Source: Clarireedia homoeocarpa | Lineage: Eukaryota; Ascomycota; Leotiomycetes; Helotiales; Rutstroemiaceae | Direction: 5' to 3' | Assembly: GCA_001465935.1 (NCBI GenBank) | Contig: LNKV01000130.1 | Span: forward strand, 1 to 17,686 | Length of the DNA: 17,686 nt | Part shown: positions 8,910 through 17,162 of the stretch, piece after piece | Numbering within the stretch: the first letter of the stretch is position 1 | Layout of the letters: the number at the start of each line of letters is the position of its first letter | Notes under the pieces: generated by a model | What the model was told of the DNA's origin: nothing | The model's database searches: none | What the model saw: the letters and a program-made list of their open reading frames with translations, nothing else | Made by a program: the position numbers and the translations under genes

Positions 8910-9121
8910 ATGGAATGGAATGCTCACTCAGAAGAATTGCTCGAAGAAGCAGATATATATAAGAGAGTGCGAAGAAGCATCAAGGTAAGTACTGCCAATT
9001 TACGTTACACCGATTGACCTTAGTGAATAATATAGACGTCTTAGAATATCAGAGAATATAACATTATCCCGCCATTTTTCCCATCTTAACCTCTGACTAG
9101 CAATCTAGCGGTAGTGAATGA
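8910..9121 (+). CDS. Possible mini-gene or leftover first exon
   Basis: An ATG at 8910 opens 25 codons reading MEWNAHSEELLEEADIYKR and then VRRSIK, a charged helical stretch. It stops exactly at a textbook donor AAG/GTAAGT (8985). Joined to the acceptor CTTAACCTCTGACTAG at 9098-9100, it would add QSSGSE and a stop at 9119-9121, making 31 residues. An earlier acceptor before 9040 also gives an early stop. Promoter, start and donor look real, but the product is too short to trust. It may be the first exon of a gene whose remainder was lost to the insertions that follow. I recognise no family. Confidence 0.25.
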
Positions 9122-9180
9122 AAGTGTTGACCCATGGCTGCCGTACCATTTGCTTGTATTCATGTATGACCGGGTATCTA

Positions 9181-9339
9181 TGTGTACAATAAGTGTACAC
9201 ACACACAATTTATTAAGGGTTTTACTAATCGTCCGTCGATTTTTAGGGTCCCAATACATTGACCCCTAGAGGTCAACGTAGAGCTGACTAAACCACACCA
9301 CCCTACCAATAGTGGGTGTCAGAATTCCGTGCGCACGGA
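9181..9339. repeat. Cluster of palindromes
   Basis: Three separate dyads lie within 160 bp: a hairpin TGTGTACA/TGTACACA with a 5-nt loop (9181-9201), an 18-bp palindrome TTGACCCCTAGAGGTCAA with one mismatched pair (9259-9276), and a perfect 14-bp palindrome TCCGTGCGCACGGA (9326-9339). No gene overlaps them. They could be protein-binding dyads or internal parts of a non-autonomous transposon. Confidence 0.7.
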
Positions 9340-9596
9340 CCGTAACCGGCGAATATTCCCTAGTAAAAACCATTATTACCATAATCTTCAATAATTTATA
9401 ATTAATTTGTTTATCCTTCGACTTTGATAAAAATACCTTTATTTAATAGGGAAAGCATAGAGCTCGAAGAGTTTATATACAGAAAGGGGTCACGTGCGGG
9501 TTACGTGCCTAACTAGCCCTGCTGGCTCCAGCCTGTCGCGATCCACAGCGCGGGGCGCCAGCTTTATGGTCATTTTGATGGGCCTTTTGGGTGCGG

Positions 9597-9631
9597 TTCG
9601 TCACACATTTAACTATAAAATGTGTGACGAA
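9597..9631. repeat. 14-bp inverted repeat, facing transposon-like ends
   Basis: TTCGTCACACATTT (9597-9610) and AAATGTGTGACGAA (9618-9631) are perfect reverse complements separated by 7 nt. The left arm belongs to GGGTGCGGTTCGTCACAC (9589-9606), which recurs as GGGTGCGGTTTCGTCACAC at 9829-9847. Confidence 0.85.
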
Positions 9632-9847
9632 ACGACTAAAATGAGGGGAATCAAGAGTCAATTTTGACAACTTAGAATTAACAACTAAAGAGCTAAGAGG
9701 TAGTAGGCCGTAGGGGCTTATATACAGAAGCTAATCACGTGCAATGCATATAGCTAGCTAGGCTCATAGCGACCTAGGCGGGGAGTTTGCGTCCGCTGCG
9801 CTGGCATAGGTGCTGGCACAGGCACTTAGGGTGCGGTTTCGTCACAC
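9622..9847. mobile_element. Candidate 226-bp MITE-like element
   Basis: The segment begins GTGTGACGAAAC (9622-9633) and ends GTTTCGTCACAC (9836-9847), a 12-bp perfect terminal inverted repeat. It has no coding capacity. A related but more diverged copy seems to lie just before it (about 9430-9606). The two share TTATATACAGAA (9473 and 9718), a CACGTG hexamer shortly after, and the terminal GGGTGCGGTT sequence, all in the same order at offsets of 240-245 bp. I cannot define a target-site duplication. Confidence 0.55.
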
Positions 9848-9856
9848 TAATTGTTC

Positions 9857-10090
9857 TTAAAGTTATCAGCTGTTAAAATTTATAATAAAATCAATTAATA
9901 ATATTTCAATATAAAAATTAAATAAAAATAAATTCAAATAGTTAAATATTTATATTAGTTATTAGAAACTACATAAATACTATTTATTTTAAGTTTAGAA
10001 AAATTCAATATTAATCTTTAGATTAATATTCAATCTATAATTTAAATTTAAAGTAAAAATCTCAAAAATTGGATTTTTTATAAAGTTTGA
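9857..10090. repeat. AT-rich block, probably RIP-degraded
   Basis: About 230 bp are almost entirely A and T with no coding frame. They include a hairpin with an 11-bp perfect stem and 2-nt loop (AATATTAATCT/AGATTAATATT, 10007-10030). Such islands are typical of transposons mutated from C to T on both strands in ascomycetes. The origin of this one cannot be read. Confidence 0.5.
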
Positions 10091-10170
10091 AAGTTGAGAG
10101 AAAATTTGATGATTCTTAAAAGTGCTGTCAAATGAGTTAGTGCACCCACTGGTGGTACAAAGAGGAAGCC

Positions 10171-10181
10171 GGAATCGAACC
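10171..10181 (-). other. Pol III box B-like sequence (tRNA or SINE remnant)
   Basis: On the minus strand GGTTCGATTCC matches the tRNA T-arm/box B consensus exactly. About 45 nt upstream is a poor box A candidate (TAGGCTCGTAAC), and ACTGCCAAC in between recalls a glycine GCC anticodon loop. No acceptor stem pairs with TTCCTCT, and the T stem pairs at only three of five positions. It is not a functional tRNA as it stands. Confidence 0.25.
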
Positions 10182-10332
10182 TGACTGTAACAAGGTTGGC
10201 AGTGTTACTACATTCTGTTACGAGCCTAGAAGTGTTATGCAGGTCTACTGATAAGATATGCGGGCGTGATCATATAACACAAGCCAAAGGGTGGCAGAAA
10301 GACTTATACGATCAGACTGGGAGTTTTGAACC

Positions 10333-10340
10333 TATATAAA
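10333..10340 (+). promoter_or_regulatory. TATA box of the oxalate decarboxylase gene
   Basis: TATATAAA lies 76 bp upstream of the ATG at 10409 and is followed by a CT-rich leader (TCTCTCGTTTTTATCTCATCC). The spacing is usual for a strongly expressed fungal gene. Confidence 0.6.
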
Positions 10341-10408
10341 GGAGCTGCATATCTCTCGTTTTTATCTCATCCGTACTTTAGATCAACATCAAACTACTAC
10401 CCTTCGCA

Positions 10409-12111
10409 ATGCAAGAACTCATCCATCTATTAGCTACTCTTGTAGCTGCTGGTCTGCTTCCGGCAGCTATCGCTCGACCAGCTCCTCAGATGACCTATGG
10501 CCAACAAACTGTCCCTGAGCGAGGAGTCACTGCTCCAGTACCTACCGTCACCGCTCCGACTGGCTCACTTTATGGTCCTGATTCCCTGAGAGGTGAAATT
10601 GCTCAACCGTTACCAATCTCCGGTGGTGATTCGGCCATCGTGTCCGACTACCCACTTGTCAACGGCCAAGAGGCTGATGCAGATCTTGGTCCATACTTGG
10701 ACTTCAACAGCGTTGAGAACCCCCAACCTATCCGAGGTACTCTCGGTCAAACAGATCCTGGACCACGTAAGTACTATTCATACACCACTGGGGGGTTTAT
10801 TCATTCATTGATCAACTTAAAATTTCGAATCTGATTACCTTTCATCCTAATTGGGGACGATGGATATTTGGTTGTTCGACAAAAGTTCAAAAATTGAGAT
10901 ACCGGTGGGAATCTTCAAACGGATGTCTCAAAATCACAACTCTATAAATCAGATTTCGATATTTGAAGTTGATCAAAGAACCACTATACCCCCTGGAGCA
11001 ATGTTTTAGTTCTGCCGCATTTGCATAACCTGTAATAGAGACATATGAGTACCAGAAGTTGAATCCAGACACTTTTGCGCCTCCAGGAACTGACTCCGGA
11101 AGTGTGCCACAAGCACAATGGCCAATGGGCATGAGTCATAACAAGTTTGGATCTGGAAAGACGTCTGGTTGGGCGAGGCAGCAGAATACCGAACAGCTTC
11201 CCTCGGCGACTGCAATGGCAGGTGTTGACATGCGCTTGGCTCCCCATGCGTACAGAGAGTTGCATTGGCACACGGCTAATGAGTGGTCTTTAATGGTGAA
11301 AGGCAGCGTGAGGCTTTCAGCTATCAACGAGAAAGGCGAGTCGTTCATTGACGACATCAGTGCTGGAGATGTCTGGTACTTCCCAGCTGGAGTACCCCAT
11401 TCAATTCAAGCTCTTGAAGAGGGCTGCGAGTTCCTCCTAGTTTTTGACCAAGGTGACTTTACTGAATATGGTACTTTCCTCGCCACTGAAATGTTTCTTC
11501 GAAACCCCAAATCCGTCCTGTCAAAGAACTTGCAGACTCCAGTCTCAGCATTCGACAACCTTCCCAAAGACCAACTGTACATCTTCGATGGCACTCCTGC
11601 GCCAGCCAATATCTCTGAACAGAACATCACTAGTTCCGCTGGTATTATTCCCCAGAAGGATTCCTACACCAACCACTGGTCGCAGCAACAACCCTACACG
11701 GTCCCTGGTGGCATGCGCGAAATGCACTGGCATCTCACCTCCGACGAATGGAACTTCTTCCTCCAGGGATCCGCGCGCATCACCATCTATGCCGCGCCTT
11801 CGTCCTCAAATACCTTCGACTTCACCGCTGGAGATTTCGGTTATATCCCCGCGAGTAATTCTCACTATATTGAGAACACTGGCACGGATGATGTCGTTTT
11901 CTTGGAGGTCTTGCAACAACCTGTGTTTAGTGATATTAGCGTGGCGCAGTGGTTGGCGTTGACCCCGAGACAGGTAATTAAGGATACGTTGGGGTTACCG
12001 GATAGTACGTTGGATGCGCTGCCGAAGGAGAAGACGTATGTGAAGACGGGGAATACGAATCTGACGGCTTTAGCCAGTGACCCGAGCGGTAGTGGTGCTT
12101 ACCAGCGTTGA
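10409..12111 (+). CDS. Secreted oxalate decarboxylase (bicupin), two exons
   Basis: The enzyme converts oxalate to formate and CO2 using manganese. Exon 1 is 10409-10766, the intron 10767-11038 (CAC/GTAAGT...TAATAG) and exon 2 11039-12111. Phases fit and give 476 residues; the junction reads PGPQTYEYQKLNPDTFAPPG. A signal peptide with cleavage near AIA-RP (residue 22) indicates secretion. Cupin 1 has metal ligands H195, H197, E201 and H240 (HWHTANE, PAGVPH). Cupin 2 has H349, H351, E356 and H395 (HWHLTSDE, ASNSHY). All eight ligands of the bacterial OxdC pattern are present. The lid segment after cupin 1 reads DFTEYGT, keeping a glutamate (E262) where OxdC has SENST. The C-terminus (ALPKEKTYV) is typical of the family. 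The role is inferred to be control of external oxalate and pH. Confidence 0.93.
10788..10996. mobile_element. MITE-like inverted-repeat element inside the oxalate decarboxylase intron
   Basis: The left arm, 10788-10836, is imperfectly complementary to the right arm, 10946-10996. The best core pairs 10808-10836 with 10947-10976 (TTGATCAACTT, then TCGAA, then TCTGATT) at about 27 of 30 positions. The outer ends are G-rich on the left and C-rich on the right (CTGGGGGG against CCCCCTGG). The 209-bp segment has no coding capacity. Removing it leaves an intron of about 63 nt, the normal size in these fungi. I could not identify a target-site duplication. Confidence 0.65.
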
Positions 12112-12376
12112 GTAGACAGTCGGATTCTTGGTCCTGATTTTGTGTCTGAAGAGTCAAGAATCTGTCACTTCTGAATCTAATATAGATATTGTTTGTGGAG
12201 GGGTTGGGATAAGAGGAGTTGTAGGGTGGATTCGATTGAGCGGTTTGGTTTTTGAGTAATGGACTTTTCTTCTTTCTGACATTTCTTTTACATCTTTTAA
12301 TTTTGAACTATAAATATTACACTGCAATACACTCTAATTGACCTGACACTCTATTGACTCGACACTCTATCTCATC
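12112..12376. other. 3' flank of the oxalate decarboxylase gene
   Basis: This is the probable 3' untranslated region and terminator, without a gene. A short imperfect tandem repeat, about 17 bp per unit (ATTGACCTGACACTCT then ATTGACTCGACACTCT), stands at 12338-12371, directly before the LTR-like segment. Confidence 0.5.
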
Positions 12377-12560
12377 TGTTCTGTGAAAATGAAGGCATTC
12401 AGAGATGCATAGAATATGATGGATCCAAGGGCCCACAGGAGCCACAGAAGTCATAATGCATGGCTCTCTAGAAGCTTCTTTATGATCGTATAATGGGCCT
12501 TTTCTTGAGGATATAAACCCTCTGTTTTCTCTGTAAATTAGTTCTTCAGATAAATCAACA
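12377..12560 (+). mobile_element. Candidate solo LTR of Ty1/copia type
   Basis: The 184-bp segment starts TGTT and ends AACA, the usual inverted termini of LTRs. It has a TATAAA at 12512-12517, followed by CCTCTGTTTTCTCTGTAAAT and a tail CTTCAGATAAATCAACA, an order (promoter, CT-rich start region, TCAACA end) I associate with fungal copia LTRs. No second copy lies in the window. The 5-bp flanks (TCATC and TATGC) do not match, so it may mark a rearranged or recombined insertion. It abuts the gypsy remnant at its right side. Confidence 0.45.
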
Positions 12561-12573
12561 TATGCACTTCTCA

Positions 12574-13721
12574 GCTCAGAATCTCACAGAAGGAGTGTCC
12601 TACTTTCTCGAGCACTTTGAATAGTCCGATCGTGGGGAAGTCGAGCTTCTTGGAGGGCGTTGCGTGGGCAAGTGCCGCGCGTCCATCTACACTTTGTCGC
12701 CTACGTCGAAGTCGACAGGCCGCCGGCGTTGATTGGCGGCTTTCAACATTCGGCCTTGTGTACGTTGTATTGAGGAGCAGGCGTATTCAAGTGCTTCGCG
12801 GGCGCGTTGTGCGTAAGTGCGTGCTTCTTGAATGTTGAGGTCGTCCACCGGCGCATGTGCGTCCTTCCACGTCTAGGTAACTCTGGGCGCGTATTCATAG
12901 AGCACTTCGAAGGGCGGGAGATCTCCTAGCGAAGAGTGCGGAAGTGTCAATTGTGCGTAGTCCATCATGGGGAAGGACTTAGACCAGTCGTCTTGGTAGT
13001 AGCTCACGAAGGGTCTCAGCCGTTTTTGTAGGTAATAGTTATAAATCTCCATTTGACCGTCCGTTTGGGGGTGATCAGCGGTGAAGAATTTCACCTTAGT
13101 TGCCAGTAATGCGTTGAACTCCTTCCAGAAAGCAGAAATGAACTGAGGGCCGCGGTCAGAAAGCATTGTGGTCGGTGGCCCATAGTATCGATAGACGTGC
13201 GAGAGGTGGAGTTTCGCCTGCTCTTGTGTGGTAGTTGTCTTATGGCATGGGATACTAATGGCTTGCTTGCTTAAACGATCTATAATGCCGAAGAAATTGT
13301 CGAATCCATACTTGTCTGGGTTGAAGCTACAGTAATCCATGGTGACGTGCTCTTATGCGTGCGTCGGAATCGGCAGCGGGTTGAGTAAACCAGGCGTCTT
13401 GTCTCTGGGAACAGAACTACTACGGCGGCAGGCATCGCAGTTGCGCACGTAAGTGGCAATGTCTGGATGAATGCCGCGCCAATAGTAATGGTCGTGGAGC
13501 AACGCATAGTTTTTCTTGATACTAGAATGTGCTGTAGTGACGGCATCATGCACTTCCCGAATCAACAGCGTTCTTAAGTTCGCTGTGTCAGGAACGAGAC
13601 GTCGGCCATGGTAAAGCAGTAGTCCATCCTTAAGCTCGAACTTGGGTCCATTTCGAGCTCTTATGCCGGCTATTCGCTTGTAATACTCGTGCAATTCCGT
13701 CCATTGAGTTGGAAATCGGGC
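12574..13721 (-). pseudogene. Ty3/gypsy retrotransposon integrase remnant
   Basis: Read from 13721 down, the frame gives WTELHEYYKRIAG, then an H2C2 zinc-binding module (VHDAVTTAH ... CDAC), then the integrase core with MDYCSF, LSDRGPQF and DGQMEIYN supplying the three acidic DDE residues. After that comes the spacer to VDFDVGDKV and a KKLDFPTIGLFKVLEKVGHSF tail. It is broken. An in-frame TAA (13353-13355) stands where relatives have Trp before EH. A TAG (12873-12875) follows PRVT. Another TAG (12687-12689) stands where GDKVW is expected. A one-base frame change occurs near 12650, and the end is lost at 12574. Reverse transcriptase, protease and gag are absent. Tryptophan-to-stop changes suit RIP. 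Confidence 0.88.
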
Positions 13722-14979
13722 TTAGTTCGAATGCATTGGTGCTCGGTTCGTCAATATGGGAACGCAGTTGAGAGGCTAGGATTTCTGGGTCAATCTAATC
13801 ATCTCGAATTCGTTGACGCACACGACCCTCTCACTTTATATTATTTTGAGAATCTAGTTCGTTAACTCTCCTCGTGTTGAAACTTACCATTCAGCTACCT
13901 GTCCATCTCTAGTTTCATCCCTCGATTGCTGTCATTTATATGTTGTCGCGTGACCCGCGTTCGCGACCGCGCTGGGTGGCATGGCTTAGAACCTCTGCTC
14001 CTGGTAGTGCTCTATCAACTTGGTGATCTGGTAAGTCGTCCAAATTGCCGACAGCGTGCATAGATTTTTAGCGACAACTTTCTTTATTATTCGACGTTAG
14101 AACTGCTTCACCGTCCATATATCCGTGGCGAACGGGGTCCTTATCTTCGTGTACTATGCCAATCGTGATTCCCTATCATTTATACTGCTTCCAATCTTAA
14201 AATTCCCATCATACCTTTTGACCTTCAAATCAGGTTTGGTTGGATCATATGAATTGTATCGATTGTTGTGAACTCGATGTAACTTTGACTAATTTTATGG
14301 AAATTTGCTGTTGTGAATACTACTTACTATAAATCCAATATAACTTAAAATCCGCAGCTACCCCGCTTTTTCCTGGGTTTTCCCCGAACCCGAAATCCAT
14401 GTAGTGTAAGGGAGTTACAGTAGTGAGCCGAGCCAGTGCCCCGCTAGAAGAAGAGCCTCGTGACGCAGGAACGAGTGCAGTCCCCATCTTCCTTTGGCAA
14501 CTTTAGCCAAATATCTAATTTGTAGCCGTTCTATGGTAGCTTGCGGAAAAGGCGACTTGCTAATTTTATTATTTGGGGCTAACATTTGTTATTCACGTTC
14601 TATTTGACAAGGAAGCCAATGTAAAGGCAACTGATGAAGATATTCTGCTTTGCTGTGAGGGATATCTAAGAATGTCCAAAGTCAAATCAGTCCTCTGCTT
14701 CAATTCGAGGCCAGGAGCTGGTCTACCTGAACGGATACTATATATGTCCCCTTTATCATCAGCCTCTAAGAAGATGATAAAATGTTCCATTGCACATCAC
14801 AACAACAGTAGGTTTCTTTATTGACCTACGATACAGACGAGCAGATGCATATGGCATAAATTGAAGTGCCATTATCCAAACAATATGCAACATCTGCAAG
14901 TTTGCTAGTCCGTCGTTCTCTCCCTAACACATCATACAGCACTCCAAATAAAATGATAGCTCCACTAATTACAACAAGT
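13722..14979. other. Intergenic interval with possible transposon debris
   Basis: No gene is supported. Positions 13722-13790 may extend the gypsy polyprotein in another frame (IDPEILASQLRSH on the minus strand). A small hairpin GGGTT/AACCC lies near 14375. Opposed short frames at 14573-14824 (plus) and 14790-14593 (minus) overlap each other and show no domain. The remainder is moderately AT-rich and unexplained. The last part is the 3' flank of the zinc-finger gene. Confidence 0.4.
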
Positions 14980-16302
14980 TTATTTTGACAATAGCATGAA
15001 ATCACTAAATCCAAGAGATTTCAATTGCTCTTCTACAAAGAAAATCGCCTTGCTATACATTTTAAGCCCGCCCACACACCGTCCGCTCTCCATATGCTGC
15101 ATCAATCCACCCAGAGTTGAGAAATATCTGATTTTTGCCAGTCCTTTTTGGTTGACCTTTGGCATAAATAAAAAGGGACAATGAAAGACCTTAGGAGCGT
15201 GAGCTGCTGACCTAATATGCTCTTGGTAGGCCATGACAGTGCGGAATGGTTTTCGATTAAGACCACAGGTATAACAGCGCTGTTCCTGAAGTTTATCGCT
15301 ATATGAGCTAATATCGAGGTTTGTATCAGATGGAAACGTATTTGACGATATACGAACGCGATCTTCGTTTATAAATGACCCTTCGCTGGCATGGTCACCG
15401 TGAACAGGAGTTAAAGTATTGCGACCTATGATTGACCACTCGCTATCGCTAGTAGTAGGTGTCAGTAGTCCACCACCAACAACGGACCATTCGCTGAGAC
15501 TGTCATCGTCGGTGAGTAGAGGAACCGGCGAGGGTTCATTTCCAGGGAGGTTTTCAGCACAATAAATTGTGTCGGCTACCTCAACAGACGTGATATAGCG
15601 ATTCGTATCGTGAGCAAAGATGAGCTCGTGTATCTTGGTTCGCGTTATTCCTGAGCTACAACGACCGCTCTCAAGATGGTTCAAGAGGGCGGATGGTGTT
15701 GCGAACTTCTTGCACCTTTTCCCAATTGGGCATTGGATGTGACGAGGAGGTTTATGGCTTGAGGATATGTGCTTATTTAGCTGCTTTTTCCGATGAAACG
15801 CCTCGTCACACTCTTTGCACTTGTGTGGGAGATTCCTAGCCTTTTCCGGCTCCAACACTTCGACCTTGCGCATATGCTTCATTTTGGAGAGATGTTTTTT
15901 CATGCGCTTTTGGCTTCGAAATATTTCATCGCAGTCACAGCAATGGTGACTCAATGTATCTTGATTGGTATACTCTCGATAACAATCACAACAGTGATGT
16001 AGAGTCGTATGTGTAACAGACCGTACATGAGTAACATGCTCTGCAAGATCTGTGAAGTATATATCACATTCACAGCAATAGCAATGTTCTGTAGTTTGTT
16101 GGTGGGTTTGCAGTTTTCCTGTATCAAGAAATATTTTTCTGCATTGCTTGCACTTTGGGTGCTCCTCTTGAGTATGATTAAAGACTAATTTTTTCTCGGG
16201 GAAGTGGAGGTTGCAACGAGGGCAACGAAACGATTTAACTTTAATAATCGTTGCAGCTGATATGGTGCTTGAATCGCTGGTCTTTCCTGAACATAACAAC
16301 AT
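14980..16302 (-). CDS. Multi-C2H2 zinc-finger protein (440 aa)
   Basis: A single frame runs from the ATG at 16302 to the TAA at 14980-14982. Closely packed C2H2-type fingers fill residues 27-183: C27/C30/H43/H48, C51/C54/H67/H73, C76/C79/H92/H98, C104/C107/H119/H120 (short), C121/C124/H137/H143 and C162/C165/H178/H183. A C-x5-C-x11-H-x5-C module follows (191-215, SALLNHLESGRC). Residues 216-340 form an acidic Ser/Thr-rich linker with a repeated SEWS(V/I)(V/I)G motif. A last finger (C343/C346/H362/H368) and a second GGLMQHMESGRC module (375-409) follow, then a conserved-looking tail (FFVEEQLKSLGF). I recognise the general fungal family with the ESGRC module, which has no assigned function. It is probably a nuclear nucleic-acid or protein-binding factor. 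The frame is intact. Confidence 0.85.
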   Translation of the reverse strand: MLLCSGKTSDSSTISAATIIKVKSFRCPRCNLHFPEKKLVFNHTQEEHPKCKQCRKIFLDTGKLQTHQQTTEHCYCCECDIYFTDLAEHVTHVRSVTHTTLHHCCDCYREYTNQDTLSHHCCDCDEIFRSQKRMKKHLSKMKHMRKVEVLEPEKARNLPHKCKECDEAFHRKKQLNKHISSSHKPPRHIQCPIGKRCKKFATPSALLNHLESGRCSSGITRTKIHELIFAHDTNRYITSVEVADTIYCAENLPGNEPSPVPLLTDDDSLSEWSVVGGGLLTPTTSDSEWSIIGRNTLTPVHGDHASEGSFINEDRVRISSNTFPSDTNLDISSYSDKLQEQRCYTCGLNRKPFRTVMAYQEHIRSAAHAPKVFHCPFLFMPKVNQKGLAKIRYFSTLGGLMQHMESGRCVGGLKMYSKAIFFVEEQLKSLGFSDFMLLSK

Positions 16303-16872
16303 TTTGCTAGAGAATCGATGTATTCGTAGAGAGGCAGAATATGATAACTATGAGGGAGAGGAATGATAAGGTTGAAAATGAAAAATTTTATGGTCCACGT
16401 CCCGAGAAGATTGACGCAAAAGGTTATCCCGCACGCTAACGCGTTCAAGCCGTACTAGCATCTCTAGCTATTATGCGAAATGCGACAAGCACGACTACCC
16501 AGTTGAAAATAATATGAGTATTATAAATATTTCAAATCTATGTTCCTCGGTACCTGTAGGTCACTATGCCCTTTGGGTCAATACTTTCTTATCTCAGGCA
16601 TATACGTGAGTTTTGGAGTTTGCTATAGAGGAGTTCAGGTTATAAATTAAAAGTATGTATTACTATAACAAAAATAAAACGCCCTCTGTACTTCTTCCCT
16701 TCAATTTTATTCAGAAAAGTAAAAGATTTGCTATATTATATTCACTCTTTTCTCGGTTCATTATCAACCCCTATACATTAACCTTATAACATAGAGCGAT
16801 ATAGATACATTTATTTATCCTTGAAATCAAGTATATTATACCCAAATAGTATTAAATACTAGAATTGATATA

Positions 16873-17037
16873 GGACCCAGTGTTTGATCTTATTCGGCTA
16901 TCACCTAAAGTAGTTAATGCAGAAGTGTTTTATTTATTTTTGTTTTCTATTTTACTTTTATGTCAGCAATCACAAGGTACTGTCGTATTTTGGATAAATA
17001 ATTAGTTACCGGTCAAATAAAAGCAAACAGTGGGTCT
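16873..17037. mobile_element. 165-bp inverted-repeat element (MITE-like)
   Basis: The left end GACCCAGTGTTTGATCTTAT is matched in inverse orientation by the right end ATAAAAGCAAACAGTGGGTC (17017-17036). In reverse complement these agree at about 16 of 20 positions, and similarity continues to about 37 bp from the right edge (CGGTAACTAAT against GGCTATCACCTAAAG). There is no coding capacity and the element is AT-rich. Target duplication is not resolved. Confidence 0.55.
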
Positions 17038-17162
17038 TGTAACATTTGTAGCAGTTAATACTGTTTTGGTATAAGATATAAAAAAACAGGACTGATTTGT
17101 AGTATAAAAGCTATTCATCTGCTTGAGATATTACTATATCAAGCAAGGTGCCAGAAGTTTTT

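Larger units (their letters stand above)
8679..10408. other. Long gene-poor interval with layered repeats
   Basis: No long open frame occurs here. From left to right it holds a possible mini-gene with TATA box (8778-9121), a cluster of palindromes (9181-9339), two related terminal sequences of a small mobile element (9589-9847), an AT-rich block (9857-10090), a tRNA-like box B on the minus strand (10171-10181), and the promoter of the oxalate decarboxylase gene. Each has its own entry or finding. Confidence 0.6.

Noticed and set aside
8700..9606. A larger element from ATGTGACGAA (8702) to TTCGTCACAC (9606)
   Set aside because: The ten-base match has a mismatch at the terminal base and does not extend inward, so it may be chance.
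10141..10240. Functional tRNA gene on the minus strand
   Set aside because: Box B is perfect, but the acceptor stem has no partner and T-stem pairing is poor.
11444..11962. 172-codon plus-strand frame inside the oxalate decarboxylase
   Set aside because: It is an off-frame shadow of exon 2. The cupin frame is conserved throughout.
14573..14824. Opposed short frames on both strands
   Set aside because: They overlap each other, show no domain and have no supporting promoter or splice structure.
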